From: Salaquimonas sp.
GTDB lineage: Bacteria; Pseudomonadota; Alphaproteobacteria; Rhizobiales; Rhizobiaceae
Assembly (NCBI GenBank): GCA_022340185.1
Contig: JAJDOK010000124.1
Coordinates: 1 to 40,477 of the forward strand
DNA: 40,477 bases
Direction of reading: 5' to 3'
In this document: positions 25,122-33,913 of the stretch, one piece after another
Layout of the letters: every line of letters starts with the position of its first letter
How positions within the stretch are numbered: position 1 is the stretch's first letter
Made by a program: the position numbers and the translations under genes
The notes under the pieces: generated by a model
What the model was told of the DNA's origin: nothing
Database searches by the model: none
The model's input: only the letters and a program-made list of their open reading frames with translations

Positions 25122-25572
25122 CGCGATTTTGCCTGAAATCCTGATGCCCCGCGGCGTGTTCGGCCGGGCCGGTAAGGCCACGGAAATGCGCCTTGCGGGC
25201 GAAGTGTGTTGATGCCCGGATGTGGGGCGCACTTCTAGCAGTTGGAGGCGGCGAGTCAATGCGCGGCGGGGCCTTGTGCGGCACGCAGGCGTGGACGCAT
25301 TGCCGCGCCTGGCGCCGTTCGAGGCATCAACACAGGTGTTCATAAGTGTGTGGCCTTGTTGACGCCCAATTCGTGCAAGTTCTAATGTTTTCGCGCTAAC
25401 TGCTTGCCTGAACGTGAATTTGGCCTGCTGGCGGGTGGTGGCGGTTTTGGAAAAAGGGGCGGCCGGTTTTCCACAGCATGGCGTTATTGCGGTCCAATCG
25501 ATCTCCGGCAGGGAGTGGTTGGCGGGTGGCAGACCAGGTGACCGGCACCGAACCCGGCAGGAATTGTGCGGC
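25122..25572. other. 451-base divergent region between tkt and the DUF4164 gene
   Basis: I see no gene here. An open frame continuous with the DUF4164 gene exists from 25414, but it lacks a ribosome site and family similarity. It holds one promoter candidate at 25359-25388 facing the DUF4164 and zapA genes; no clear tkt promoter was found. Confidence 0.5.
25359..25388 (+). promoter_or_regulatory. Candidate promoter for DUF4164-zapA
   Basis: TTGACG (25359-25364), 18 bases, TAATGT (25383-25388). It would give a leader of about 180 bases. Confidence 0.35.
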
Positions 25573-25887
25573 ATGACGGCTTCGTCCGATCCATCGAAAC
25601 CGGACCGGGGTACCCTGGCACCGGCACTGGGACGCCTCAACGAGGCGATGGCCCGCCTTGAGGCGGCCGTCGAAGCGCGGCTTGAACGCGAGGCCGCACT
25701 CGGCGAAGCGGAAGCCGAGGTGCAGCGCATGGGCGCCGACAGGACCAGGCTTGCCGAATCGCTCGATAGCGCCGAAGCTCGCGCGGTGCGGCTGGAAAAC
25801 ACCAATCGCGAGGTCTCCCGGCGGCTGGTCGATGCCATGGAGGCGATCCGCGCGGTGCTCGACCGGCACGGCCAGGGCGAAGAATAG
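25573..25887 (+). CDS. DUF4164 family coiled-coil protein
   Basis: A 104-residue, highly charged helical protein ([20 protein letters not shown], then [20 protein letters not shown]) with heptad spacing, matching DUF4164. Its constant neighbour in Rhizobiales is zapA, which starts 29 bases downstream here, so a role near the division ring is possible but unproven. ATG 25573 has AGGAA about 9 bases upstream. Confidence 0.75.
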   Translation: MTASSDPSKPDRGTLAPALGRLNEAMARLEAAVEARLEREAALGEAEAEVQRMGADRTRLAESLDSAEARAVRLENTNREVSRRLVDAMEAIRAVLDRHGQGEE

Positions 25888-25916
25888 GAAAGAGCAGGAA
25901 GGGGCGAAAGGCGGCG

Positions 25917-26288
25917 ATGGCGCAGGTGACGGTATCGATCAACGGCAAGACCTACCGGATGGCCTGCGAGGAAGGCCAGGAACAGAATCTGCGCGAACTG
26001 GCCGAGCGGTTCAACAGCTATGTAGGTCAGCTCAAGGGTGCCTTCGGCGAAATCGGCGATCAGCGGTTGACCGTGATGGCCGGCATCATGGTGACCGACG
26101 AGTTGCAGGAAGCGGCGCGAAGGATCAGAACGCTGGAGGCGGATCTCGAGACGTTGCGGTCCAGCCGCGACGAGGCGCTGGGCAAGGCCTATTCCGCCGA
26201 AAGCGAGCTGGCGAGACAGGTGCACGGGATTGCCGAGCGAATAGAGGCGGTGGGCGCGAAACTGGCCCAACCCAAGCCGGCGAAATGA
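25917..26288 (+). CDS. zapA: Cell division protein ZapA
   Basis: A 123-residue protein. The N-terminal globular head, [20 protein letters not shown] then [16 protein letters not shown] and the [16 protein letters not shown] block, is typical of ZapA. A coiled coil follows (about 60-120). ZapA bundles FtsZ filaments at midcell. The order zapA, 6S RNA, 5-formyltetrahydrofolate cyclo-ligase is a recurrent proteobacterial arrangement and supports all three calls. Confidence 0.88.
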   Translation: MAQVTVSINGKTYRMACEEGQEQNLRELAERFNSYVGQLKGAFGEIGDQRLTVMAGIMVTDELQEAARRIRTLEADLETLRSSRDEALGKAYSAESELARQVHGIAERIEAVGAKLAQPKPAK

Positions 26289-26379
26289 TCCGGCGGAATG
26301 GCCGGGGCCGTTCCATCGGCACGATGGTGCTTCGGAGAATCCGAAAGCCACTGGCGAAGCGAAGCCGGCACGCCTATAT

Positions 26380-26540
26380 GTTGGCGCTGCGGGCTGCGTG
26401 GTGCGACGGACCTAGTATTCCCGGGGCCTTATCGATCCTTAAGGGAGCTGTCCCTGACCGGACCCGTGGGTCCGGACATACGGCGCCCACCTACTTTGTA
26501 GGTTTCCCGGGATCGAGATGGTCCGACGGCCAACGCGGCT
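26380..26540 (+). ncRNA. ssrS: 6S RNA
   Basis: The 289-base gap between zapA and the folate cyclo-ligase gene is where 6S RNA is expected. The closing stem forms from GTTGGC (26380-26385) with GCCAAC (26529-26534), continued by GGACC (26408-26412) with GGTCC (26520-26524). Inside, CCCGGG at 26420-26425 can pair with CCCGGG at 26506-26511, flanking a large open bulge. The apical arms are CCGGACCC/GGGTCCGG and ACCTAC/GTAGGT. A CTATAT -10-like box sits at 26373-26378. 6S RNA mimics an open promoter and holds RNA polymerase in stationary phase. The ends are approximate. Confidence 0.78.
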
Positions 26541-26577
26541 CGCCCCTTTCCTTTTCCGTCATTGGTAAAGTGCGGGC

Positions 26578-27177
26578 ATGAGCGCAAGCGAAGAAAAGGC
26601 GCGATTGCGCGCCGACGTGCTGGCGCGGCGCGATGCGCTTGACGCGGATGAACGCGCGAGGATGAGCCTTGCCGCCGCAGATCACGCCGAACCGCATCTG
26701 GCATTCACGCCCGGCACGATCGTCTCCGGCTTTCTGCCGATTCGTTCGGAAATTGATATCCTGCCCCTGATGAAGCGGCTTGCGGCGCGCGGCGCGCGGC
26801 TGTGCCTGCCGGCGATACTGGACCGCCAGACGATCGCGTTCAGGGCGTTCGATCCGGACGATACGCTGGTTTCCACAGGTTTCGGCACGTCGGGGCCGGG
26901 GCCGGAAGCCGAGGTGCTCGATCCGCAAATCCTGCTGATGCCGCTCGCCGTTTTCGACACGCAAGGAAACCGTATCGGTTATGGCGCGGGCCATTACGAC
27001 CGGGCGATCGCGCGGTTGCTCGCCAAAGGCATGACGCCCGGGCTGATCGGATTTGCCTTTTCATGTCAGGAAGTGGACCATGTGCCGGCTGAAGGCCATG
27101 ACCGCCCGCTCGAAGCGGTGGTGACCGAAAGGGGCTTTCGTGAGTTCACTGGGCGCAGTTTCGACAGGAAGGACTAG
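26578..27177 (+). CDS. 5-formyltetrahydrofolate cyclo-ligase
   Basis: A 199-residue enzyme converting 5-formyl-THF to 5,10-methenyl-THF with ATP. KARLRADVLARRDALDADER is the N-terminal start helix, FLPIRSEIDILPLMKRL binds folate, and the signature LLMPLAVFDTQGNRIGYGAGHYDR holds the ATP and phosphate site. It is encoded directly downstream of 6S RNA, and the two may be cotranscribed as in other proteobacteria. The next gene begins 2 bases after its stop. Confidence 0.92.
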   Translation: MSASEEKARLRADVLARRDALDADERARMSLAAADHAEPHLAFTPGTIVSGFLPIRSEIDILPLMKRLAARGARLCLPAILDRQTIAFRAFDPDDTLVSTGFGTSGPGPEAEVLDPQILLMPLAVFDTQGNRIGYGAGHYDRAIARLLAKGMTPGLIGFAFSCQEVDHVPAEGHDRPLEAVVTERGFREFTGRSFDRKD

Positions 27178-27179
27178 GC

Positions 27180-27995
27180 ATGCGGCTTCTGTTTCTGGGC
27201 GACATGGTGGGACGCAGCGGGCGCGAGGCGGTCTATGCGCAATTGCCCGGCATGATCGAGAAATGGAAGGTGGATTTCGCAATCGTCAATGGTGAGAACG
27301 CCGCCGGCGGCTTCGGCATCACCGAGACGATCCTGACCGAAACGCTCGCCGCCGGTGCCGATGTCGTGACGACCGGCAATCATGTCTGGGACCAGCGCGA
27401 AGCGCTGACCTTTGCCGACCGCTACGACCGTTTCATCAGGCCGGCCAATTTTCCGGACGGTACGCCGGGCCGGGGCGCTAATGTCTATGAGGCGAAGAAC
27501 GGTGCACGGGTGCTGGTCGCCAACATCATGGGCACGGTGTTCATGCATCCTGAACTGGACGATCCGTTCCGCTGCGGCGAAAGGCTGCTGGAGGGCGTGG
27601 AACTGGGCAGGGATGCCGACGTGATCTTTGTCGATTTTCACGCCGAGGCGACGTCGGAAAAGATATGCTTCGCGCTGTTCGTCGACGGCAAGGTCTCGGC
27701 GGTGGTCGGCACGCATACGCACACGCCGACGGCGGACCACCAGATTTTGAATGGCGGCACGGCCTATCTGTCGGATGCCGGCATGTGCGGCTCGTTCGAT
27801 TCCTCGCTCGGCATGGACAAGGAGGAGCCGCTGCAGCGCTTCCTGACCAAGATTCCGAAGGGCCGCTTCGAGGCGGCGACGGGCGAAGCGACAATTTGCG
27901 GAGTCGGCATCGACATCGACGATGCGACCGGGCTGGCGACCGCGATCAAGCCGCTCAGGCTCGGGCCTCGGCTTGAGAACGTGACGCCGTGGTGA
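27180..27995 (+). CDS. YmdB/TIGR00282 family metallophosphoesterase
   Basis: A 271-residue protein. The dinuclear metal site is seen in MRLLFLGDMVGRSGR, VNGENAAGGFG, TTGNHVWDQ, FVDFHAEATSEK and VVGTHTHTPTADHQIL. This matches the family whose Bacillus member YmdB hydrolyses 2',3'-cyclic nucleotides and affects RNA levels and development. The role here is not known. AGGAAGGA at the end of the cyclo-ligase gene serves as ribosome site, so the two are coupled. Confidence 0.88.
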   Translation: MRLLFLGDMVGRSGREAVYAQLPGMIEKWKVDFAIVNGENAAGGFGITETILTETLAAGADVVTTGNHVWDQREALTFADRYDRFIRPANFPDGTPGRGANVYEAKNGARVLVANIMGTVFMHPELDDPFRCGERLLEGVELGRDADVIFVDFHAEATSEKICFALFVDGKVSAVVGTHTHTPTADHQILNGGTAYLSDAGMCGSFDSSLGMDKEEPLQRFLTKIPKGRFEAATGEATICGVGIDIDDATGLATAIKPLRLGPRLENVTPW

Positions 27996-27998
27996 ATT

Positions 27999-28319
27999 TC
28001 ACCGGCGCGGCTTTGCCGGCACGGCATGACGCCAGGCATCTGTGAGTGCCGAGTGCATCTCTTCGGGATCGATGGCCGCCAGATCGACCGTCGTCCAGCC
28101 CATTCTGCCCCAACCTTTCGGAACGGCGGAAAAGGCGCCGGGGTTCATCATGCAGCGGAATTCCTGCTCCTCCGGCGTAAGCTTGAGGTTCACGCTGGCC
28201 CGGTCGGCGGCGAGCGTTGCGTAGTTGCGGTTCACCCTGAAGGCGATGCGATCAACATGCGGTGCCTTGGTGGTTCCCTCAAGACTACGCGCCATTTCGA
28301 TGAATTCGTCGGCGGTCAT
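27999..28319 (-). CDS. MmcQ/YjbR family protein
   Basis: A 106-residue protein with the YjbR fold: FIEMARSLEGTTKAPHVDRIAFRV at the N-terminus, then LKLTPEEQEF and GWTTVDLAAIDPEEMHSALTDAW at the end. The family has a DNA-binding-like fold but unclear function. Its ATG overlaps the upstream SDR stop by one base (TGATG), so they are coupled; a GTG one codon earlier is less likely. It converges on the YmdB-type gene with only 3 bases between the stops. Confidence 0.85.
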   Translation of the reverse strand: MTADEFIEMARSLEGTTKAPHVDRIAFRVNRNYATLAADRASVNLKLTPEEQEFRCMMNPGAFSAVPKGWGRMGWTTVDLAAIDPEEMHSALTDAWRHAVPAKPRR

Positions 28320-29188
28320 CACCCCAGCGCCCTGAACACCTTGGTCTTCGAGCGTTCGAACACCTCGTCGGGCACGAAGAAATCGCCGGCCAGCGCGTCG
28401 GCGCCCTCATACTGGTAGATCGAGAAATCGGTAACGCCCTCTTCGATCAGCACTTCTTCGTCGATGAAGAAATTACCGGTGCAGGTCTTCGGATCGCGGT
28501 TAAGGATCGCATGTGCCGCATCGGCCAGGATCGCCGGCTTGCGGCTGATCTTCGCCATGGAATCGCCGCCCAGCACGTTTCTGACAGCGGCTGTGTCGAT
28601 AGCGGTGAGCGGCCAAAGCGCGTTGACGCCGATGCCGTCGGCCCTGAATTCCCCTGCCATGCCAAGCACGCACATCGACATGCCGAATTTCGCCATGGTG
28701 TAGGCGACGTGGCCGGAGAACCATTTGGCCTTCATGTCGAGCGGCGGCGACAGGTTCAGAATATGGGCGTGGCTCGACTGCTTCAAATGGGGAAGGCACT
28801 TCTGCGAGACGAGAAAGGTGCCGCGCGTGTTGATCTGGTGCATCAGGTCGAAGCGCTTCATGGGCGTGTGCGCGGTGTCGGTGAGGCTGATCGCGCTGGC
28901 ATTGTTGACGCAGATATCGATGCCGCCAAAATGCTCGACGGTCTTTGTCACCGCTGCCTCGACCTGTTCCTCTTCGCGGATGTCGCAGACAATCGGCAGG
29001 GCGTCGCCGCCGGCCTGGCGGATTTCCTCGGCGGCGGTGTGAATGGTGCCGGGCAGGCGGGGATCGGGCTTGTCGGTCTTGGCGGCGATAGCGATCTTCG
29101 CGCCGTCCTTGGCCGCGCGCAGGGCGATGGCGAGGCCGATACCGCGGCTGCCGCCCGACATGAAGATGGTTCTGCCCTTCAATGACAT
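28319..29188 (-). CDS. SDR family oxidoreductase, HSDL2-like
   Basis: A 289-residue protein. FMSGGSRGIGLAIALRAAKDG binds the cofactor, followed by KTDKPDPRLPGTIHTAAEEI, a motif particular to the HSDL2 (hydroxysteroid dehydrogenase-like 2) group. NNASAISLTDT and the Tyr-x3-Lys pair in VAYTMAKFGMSM follow. The catalytic Ser position reads ILNLSPPLD. Members are linked to fatty-acid or sterol metabolism. It is coupled to the YjbR gene downstream. Confidence 0.85.
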   Translation of the reverse strand: MSLKGRTIFMSGGSRGIGLAIALRAAKDGAKIAIAAKTDKPDPRLPGTIHTAAEEIRQAGGDALPIVCDIREEEQVEAAVTKTVEHFGGIDICVNNASAISLTDTAHTPMKRFDLMHQINTRGTFLVSQKCLPHLKQSSHAHILNLSPPLDMKAKWFSGHVAYTMAKFGMSMCVLGMAGEFRADGIGVNALWPLTAIDTAAVRNVLGGDSMAKISRKPAILADAAHAILNRDPKTCTGNFFIDEEVLIEEGVTDFSIYQYEGADALAGDFFVPDEVFERSKTKVFRALG

Positions 29189-29240
29189 CGATTTCCTCCA
29201 GGTGCCGATTCAGATTCGTGAAACGATCAATGCATTGCGC

Positions 29241-29942
29241 TCAACGGTTCGCAAGGGCCTTGCCTTTGGTCTTGGTGCCTGACGCCACATCCTTACCTTC
29301 CCCGTTCGCCAGGTCGGGAAACCGCGCGCGGATGCCGGCGATCAGCAGGGTTAGCCCGTATTCGAATATGGCATGCGGATCACGAGGCTTCGATCCCCGG
29401 CAATTGATGGCGTTCATCAGATTGGGGTGCTGTTCCTTGCCTGCCTGGGAGATCGCCACGATATCGCCCCGGACTTTGGTCCGATCGGCCTCCGCCTGGT
29501 ATTCGAGCGCCGAGCCGATGATGTAGTTGCCCACCGCCAGGATCAGCGCCAGCGCCTCTTCCGGCGGGATACCGGCCTGAATCCAGATGCCGATCCAGCG
29601 ATCGATCATCGGCAGCATGCGCTCGGTTGGCCGGTTGCCGGCCACGACCTGGGCGCCGTCGCGATGGGCGATCATGGCAAAATACTGGCGTCGGCAAAGT
29701 TCGGTGACTTTTTGCCACCAGGTCATGTCATCTGGCAGGGGAGGCTGTTTCACGCGATGCTCGGCGATGATGCGCTCGGCCATCAGGTCGAGCAACTCAC
29801 GCTTGTCCTTGACATGCCAGTAGAGGGTCGGCGCCGAAATTCCGAGTTCCTTCGCCAGCCGGCGAAGCGTAAGGCCGGACAGCCCTTCTTCGTCAAGCAG
29901 CCTGATTGCGGCCGCCACAACTTCGTCGCGCGTCAGCGCCAT
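29241..29942 (-). CDS. TetR family regulator with TetR_C-type ligand domain
   Basis: A 233-residue protein. The N-terminus MALTRDEVVAAAIRLLDEEG and the HTH LAKELGISAPTLYWHVKDKRELLD are those of the tetracycline-repressor subfamily itself, whose C-terminal domain typically binds tetracycline-like ligands. It is divergent from a DrrAB-type exporter, with two CTAAC/GTTAG palindromes between, so it very likely represses the exporter and itself until a drug-like ligand binds. AAGGAAAAAT precedes ATG 29942. The tail from about residue 215 is polar and lysine-rich. Confidence 0.9.
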   Translation of the reverse strand: MALTRDEVVAAAIRLLDEEGLSGLTLRRLAKELGISAPTLYWHVKDKRELLDLMAERIIAEHRVKQPPLPDDMTWWQKVTELCRRQYFAMIAHRDGAQVVAGNRPTERMLPMIDRWIGIWIQAGIPPEEALALILAVGNYIIGSALEYQAEADRTKVRGDIVAISQAGKEQHPNLMNAINCRGSKPRDPHAIFEYGLTLLIAGIRARFPDLANGEGKDVASGTKTKGKALANR

Positions 29943-29971
29943 ATTTTTCCTTCCAGTCCCACGAGGGGGCC

Positions 29972-30000
29972 TTGAAAATCTAACACTGTTAGACTATAGC
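29972..30000 (+). promoter_or_regulatory. Predicted promoter of the ABC exporter operon
   Basis: TTGAAA (29972-29977), 17 bases, TATAGC (29995-30000). The first TetR palindrome lies wholly inside the spacer. Confidence 0.6.
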
Positions 30001-30017
30001 ACTCTAACAGCGTTAGG
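29979..30017. promoter_or_regulatory. Tandem TetR operators
   Basis: TCTAACACTGTTAGA (29979-29993) and CTAACAGCGTTAG (30004-30016) share CTAAC-N3-GTTAG. Their centres are 24 bases apart; one covers the promoter spacer, the other the start region. Confidence 0.82.
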
Positions 30018-30033
30018 GAAACCGGAGAGTTCC

Positions 30034-31053
30034 ATGGATGTCCGTACCGATAGCGAAAGCGTCCTACCACGCATCGATACGCGTCAGGAGGCGGTTCGCG
30101 TGCGCGGCCTGGTCAAGCGCTACGGCAAGATCGAGGCGGTCAGGGGTATCGACCTGACGGTTCACGCCGGTGAGACCTTCGGCTTTCTGGGGCCGAACGG
30201 CGCCGGCAAGTCGACGACCATCAAGATCCTGTGCACGCTGGTCGATGCCAGCGAAGGAACGGCGGAAGTCGCCGGCCTCGATGTCGCGACCGAGCGCGAT
30301 GCCGTGAGGCGCAATATCGGCCTTGTCTTCCAGGAACCGACACTCGACGGCTATCTCACCGCCGAACAGAACATGCGCTTCCACGCCCAGCTTTACGGTG
30401 TGGATCGCGCGAGTTTTGCCAGAAGAAACCGTGAAGTGCTCGAAATGGTCGGGCTCTATGAGCGCCGCAACGATCTGGTCAACACGTTTTCCGGCGGCAT
30501 GCGGCGGCGGCTCGAGATCGCACGCGGTCTGCTGCATTCGCCGCACGTATTGTTCCTGGACGAGCCGACCATCGGGCTCGATCCCCAGACGCGCGCCTCG
30601 ATCTGGAACTATATCGGGCAGTTGCATCGCCACGAGGACATCACCGTCTTCGTCACCACCCATTACATGGACGAAGCGGAACATTGCGACCGCATCGCCA
30701 TCATGAACGAGGGTCTGATCGTCGCGCTCGACACACCGGCTGCATTGAAGGCGGCGATCGGCAAGGACCGGGTGCAGATCTCGACCGCCGACGACAAGGC
30801 GGCGATCGCAGCGCTGAAAGAGAAATTCGATCTCGATGCGCAGATGCATGAAGGCCTCGTCACCTTCGCAGTGGCGGAAGGCGCTGCCTTCGTGCCGCAA
30901 CTCTTCGAGGGGCTGGGCATCGCCATCCTGTCGGTGACGGTCAACCGGCCGAGCCTGGACGATGTCTTTCTGGCGCACACCGGTACGACGATGCGCGATG
31001 CCGAGAGCAGGGAAAAATTCAATCCGATGGTCGCCCGCTTTCGTGGTCGGTGA
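30034..31053 (+). CDS. ABC transporter ATP-binding protein, DrrA-like drug exporter
   Basis: A 339-residue ATPase. Walker A is GPNGAGKSTT, the Q-loop VFQEP, the signature FSGGMRRRLEIARGLLH, Walker B VLFLDEPTIGLDPQTR, and the switch TTHYMDEAEHCDRIAI. The signature and the C-terminal domain ending DDVFLAHTGTTMRD are those of the daunorubicin-resistance DrrA group. It powers the ABC-2 permease encoded 39 bases downstream. GGAGAG lies 7 bases from ATG 30034. Confidence 0.92.
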   Translation: MDVRTDSESVLPRIDTRQEAVRVRGLVKRYGKIEAVRGIDLTVHAGETFGFLGPNGAGKSTTIKILCTLVDASEGTAEVAGLDVATERDAVRRNIGLVFQEPTLDGYLTAEQNMRFHAQLYGVDRASFARRNREVLEMVGLYERRNDLVNTFSGGMRRRLEIARGLLHSPHVLFLDEPTIGLDPQTRASIWNYIGQLHRHEDITVFVTTHYMDEAEHCDRIAIMNEGLIVALDTPAALKAAIGKDRVQISTADDKAAIAALKEKFDLDAQMHEGLVTFAVAEGAAFVPQLFEGLGIAILSVTVNRPSLDDVFLAHTGTTMRDAESREKFNPMVARFRGR

Positions 31054-31092
31054 ACCGCCAGACGAACGAAACAGCCGAACAGGAATACGAAG

Positions 31093-31950
31093 ATGAGCGA
31101 AGTTTCCGTTGCCGCAGTCGCCGTTCCCGGAGGCGGTCTCCTGCATGAAATCCGCGCTACGCTGACCGTCTGGGAGCGTGAGATGATCCGGTTTCGGCGC
31201 GATCCCTTCCGCATCGTCGCCTCGTTCGGACAACCGCTGCTGTTCCTGTTCGTGCTCGGCGGCGGGCTCGGTTCGCTGATCCAGACGGGTGCGCCGGGGG
31301 TCGATTTCAAGACGTTCCTGTTTCCCGGCGTGCTTTCCATGTCGGTGCTGTTCACCGCCGCCTTTTCGGGCATTTCCATGGTCTGGGACCGCGAATTCGG
31401 CTTCCTGCGCGAGATGCTGGTGGCACCGGTCTCGACGGCGGCGATCATGACCGGCAAGTGCCTTGGCGGCGCGACCGTGGCCACGCTGCAGAGCATTGTC
31501 GTATTGGCGCTCGCCGGCCTCGTCGGCGTGCCCTACGACCCGGTGATGATGATCGAGATGCTGGTCTTCCTGTTCCTGATGAGCTTCATGATCACGGCGC
31601 TGGCGCTGGTGTTGGCCGCCAGGGTAAAACAGGTCCAGTCGGCCATGCCCATGGTGCAGTTGATCATCACGCCGCTGATGTTCCTGTCCGGGGCGCTGTT
31701 CCCATTGTCGCGCCTGCCGGACTGGCTGTGGTGGGTGACGCATCTCAACCCGATGACTTACGCGGTGGAGCCGGTGCGCAGCGTGGTTTTCGACCGGCTG
31801 GATATCGATCCGGCGCTGCGCGCCGTGCTCGATCCGGGGATCGTGTGGAGCGGTTATCAGGTGCCGGTCATCGTGCAGGTGGCAATCGTCGCGGTATGCG
31901 CGCTGGTGCTGCTGACGCTGGCGGTGAAACTGTTCGCCCGCACCGAATAG
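31093..31950 (+). CDS. ABC-2 type permease, DrrB-like
   Basis: A 285-residue integral membrane protein with six predicted helices. The N-terminal cytoplasmic part ends WEREMIRFRRDPFRIVASFGQPLLFLFVLG, a family hallmark, and the fifth-helix block PLMFLSGALFPLSRLPDWL is the ABC-2 signature. With the upstream ATPase it forms a drug- or lipid-exporting pump. The substrate is unknown. It probably ends the operon; no clear terminator is seen. Confidence 0.9.
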   Translation: MSEVSVAAVAVPGGGLLHEIRATLTVWEREMIRFRRDPFRIVASFGQPLLFLFVLGGGLGSLIQTGAPGVDFKTFLFPGVLSMSVLFTAAFSGISMVWDREFGFLREMLVAPVSTAAIMTGKCLGGATVATLQSIVVLALAGLVGVPYDPVMMIEMLVFLFLMSFMITALALVLAARVKQVQSAMPMVQLIITPLMFLSGALFPLSRLPDWLWWVTHLNPMTYAVEPVRSVVFDRLDIDPALRAVLDPGIVWSGYQVPVIVQVAIVAVCALVLLTLAVKLFARTE

Positions 31951-31990
31951 GGATTTGCTCCGACACGATACTTGACCGGCAATTGGCCGC

Positions 31991-32494
31991 TCAGTCGGGA
32001 ATTTCGTAGGCGCGGGCAAAGGCGGCGACAAGACCATTGTAATTTTCAGGCTCTGCCTCGAAAGTAGGCTTGCCCTCGGGAATTAGAGTGCCGGCCGCCT
32101 TCGATCTCGTCCAGATATGGCCGACAGGCGTCAGCAGGCGGGCATGGTCGAGTGAGCCTGCCTTGATGCTGAGGATTGCCTGACGGGGGTCGGCCGGTTC
32201 CTCGGAGCCTTTGTGATAGAGGCGCGAGCCGCAGTCTGGACAGAAGAAGCAATGCATCAGATGGCCGGAATCGGTATCGCGCGTCCACTGGGCAGGCTTG
32301 CCGGCCAGATGGACGGTGGCTTCACGCACCCATAGCGACAGGCCATAGGCGCTGGCCGACTGGTGCTGGCACTCGGTGCAATGGCAGGCATAGAGCGTCA
32401 GCGGCTTGCCGGTGATCTCGTAGCGCAATGCACCGCATTGGCAACCGCCCCTCCAGGGCAGGATGGGCAGTTCGGTCTTCTCCTCGGCGGGCAC
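31991..32494 (-). CDS. GFA family protein (Gfa-like, CENP-V fold)
   Basis: About 167 residues. [14 protein letters not shown] with [16 protein letters not shown], and [16 protein letters not shown] further on, are the two cysteine clusters that bind zinc in the glutathione-dependent formaldehyde-activating family; the N-terminal part is complete. Most members are not proven formaldehyde enzymes. GGAGG lies 5 bases before GTG 32494, which is taken as the start; ATG 32506 is the alternative but has no ribosome site. Confidence 0.85.
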   Translation of the reverse strand: MPAEEKTELPILPWRGGCQCGALRYEITGKPLTLYACHCTECQHQSASAYGLSLWVREATVHLAGKPAQWTRDTDSGHLMHCFFCPDCGSRLYHKGSEEPADPRQAILSIKAGSLDHARLLTPVGHIWTRSKAAGTLIPEGKPTFEAEPENYNGLVAAFARAYEIPD

Positions 32495-32579
32495 TGGTTC
32501 CTCCATCTGGACGAAACTGTTGCAGTCTGTTTATAAGCGGCGAAATTCTCGACAACATCACAAAAAAGACAGGTGGGCC

Positions 32580-33332
32580 ATGGCCGGCCATTCAAAATTC
32601 AAGAACATCATGCACAAGAAGGGCCGCGCCGACGCTGCCCGCTCGAAGCTTTTTTCCCGTCTTTCCAAGGAAATCACCGTCGCGGTGAAAATGGGCGGCG
32701 GCACGACCGATCCCGACATGAACCCGCGCCTGCGGCTGGCGATCCAGAACGCCAAGGGCCAGTCGATGCCCAAGGACAATATCCAGCGCGCCATCAACAA
32801 GGGTTCGGGCGGCGACGGCGAGGACTACAAGGAAATGCGTTACGAGGGCTACGGCCCCGGCGGCGTTGCCGTCATCGTCGAGGCGCTGACCGACAATCTC
32901 AACCGCTCGGCGTCCAATATCCGGGCCGCCTTTTCGAAGAATGGCGGATCGCTTGGGGAGACCGGGTCGGTTTCCTTCATGTTCGACCGGGTAGGCGAGA
33001 TCGTCTTCAGCAAAGAAGCCGGAAGCGCCGACGATGTGATGGAAGCGGCGATCGAAGCGGGTGCGGAAGACATCACCAGCGACGAGGAAGGCCATACCAT
33101 CATCTGCGCCTTCGAGGATATCGGCCAGGTCTCCAGCGCACTGGAAGCTGTGCTAGGCGAACCGGAATCGGTCAATGTCATCTGGCGTCCGCAGAACCAG
33201 ACGCCGGTCGATGAAGACAAGGCCTCGACGTTGTTGAAGCTTCTCGACGCGCTCGACGAGGACGACGATGTCCAGAACGTCTATTCCAACGAGGACATCG
33301 ACGAGGCGGTGATGGAGAAACTGTCGGCCTGA
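32580..33332 (+). CDS. YebC/PmpR family protein
   Basis: A 250-residue protein beginning [18 protein letters not shown], the invariant start of the family, with [34 protein letters not shown] and [11 protein letters not shown] in order. Family members act as transcription regulators or, in more recent work, assist ribosomes at difficult sequences. It stands just upstream of ruvC, its usual neighbour in proteobacteria. ATG 32580 is chosen because the open frame upstream of it has no family match. Confidence 0.93.
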   Translation: MAGHSKFKNIMHKKGRADAARSKLFSRLSKEITVAVKMGGGTTDPDMNPRLRLAIQNAKGQSMPKDNIQRAINKGSGGDGEDYKEMRYEGYGPGGVAVIVEALTDNLNRSASNIRAAFSKNGGSLGETGSVSFMFDRVGEIVFSKEAGSADDVMEAAIEAGAEDITSDEEGHTIICAFEDIGQVSSALEAVLGEPESVNVIWRPQNQTPVDEDKASTLLKLLDALDEDDDVQNVYSNEDIDEAVMEKLSA

Positions 33333-33406
33333 GGCCGGCACACCGCGCCTTGCCTCATCGTTCCTTCGCGTTCCCAAACGCGGATGGAATCGCGTAAGGT
33401 CATGCC

Positions 33407-33910
33407 ATGGACACCATCAGGATACTCGGCATCGATCCCGGTCTTCGCTTTACCGGCTGGGGCGTGATCGAGATCACCGGCACCAGGCTATCCTTTGTCG
33501 ATGCGGCGACAATCCGTTCGCAATCGGGCGACGAACTGGCCGCACGGCTCTGCCAGTTGCATGACGGACTGGCCGAGATCGTGGACAGGCTGCGGCCAGT
33601 CGAGGCGGCGGTGGAAAACACCTTCGTCAACAAGGATGCGTCAGCCACTTTGAAGCTCGGACAGGCGCGCGGCGTCGCCATGCTGGTGCCGGCGCGGGCC
33701 GGAATGCCGGTGGCTGAATATGCCCCCAACGCGGTAAAAAAGGCCGTGGTCGGTTCCGGCCATTGCGACAAACGGCAGATTCAGTTGATGGTCCGCACCC
33801 TGCTGCCGCGCGCGCGCTTCGACAGCGAACATGCCGCCGACGCACTGGCCATCGCCATCTGCCATGCCCATTCACGCAAATCCGCGCGGCTTGCGGCCAG
33901 TCTTGCCTAG
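33407..33910 (+). CDS. ruvC: Holliday junction resolvase RuvC
   Basis: A 167-residue endonuclease that cuts Holliday junctions as a dimer. [15 protein letters not shown] holds the first catalytic Asp, [22 protein letters not shown] the catalytic Glu, and [16 protein letters not shown] the last acidic residues. All four catalytic positions look intact. It is followed after 3 bases by the DUF3445 gene. Confidence 0.95.
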   Translation: MDTIRILGIDPGLRFTGWGVIEITGTRLSFVDAATIRSQSGDELAARLCQLHDGLAEIVDRLRPVEAAVENTFVNKDASATLKLGQARGVAMLVPARAGMPVAEYAPNAVKKAVVGSGHCDKRQIQLMVRTLLPRARFDSEHAADALAIAICHAHSRKSARLAASLA

Positions 33911-33913
33911 CTT

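Noticed and set aside
25122-26351. Minus-strand open frame extending transketolase by about 400 codons at its N-terminus
   Set aside because: The extension is antisense to zapA and the DUF4164 gene. Transketolase has normal length from 25121.
30064-32037. A 657-codon minus-strand open frame under the ABC exporter genes
   Set aside because: Its composition (rich in His, Arg, Gln) is that of an antisense shadow of GC-rich genes, and it spans both intact exporter genes.
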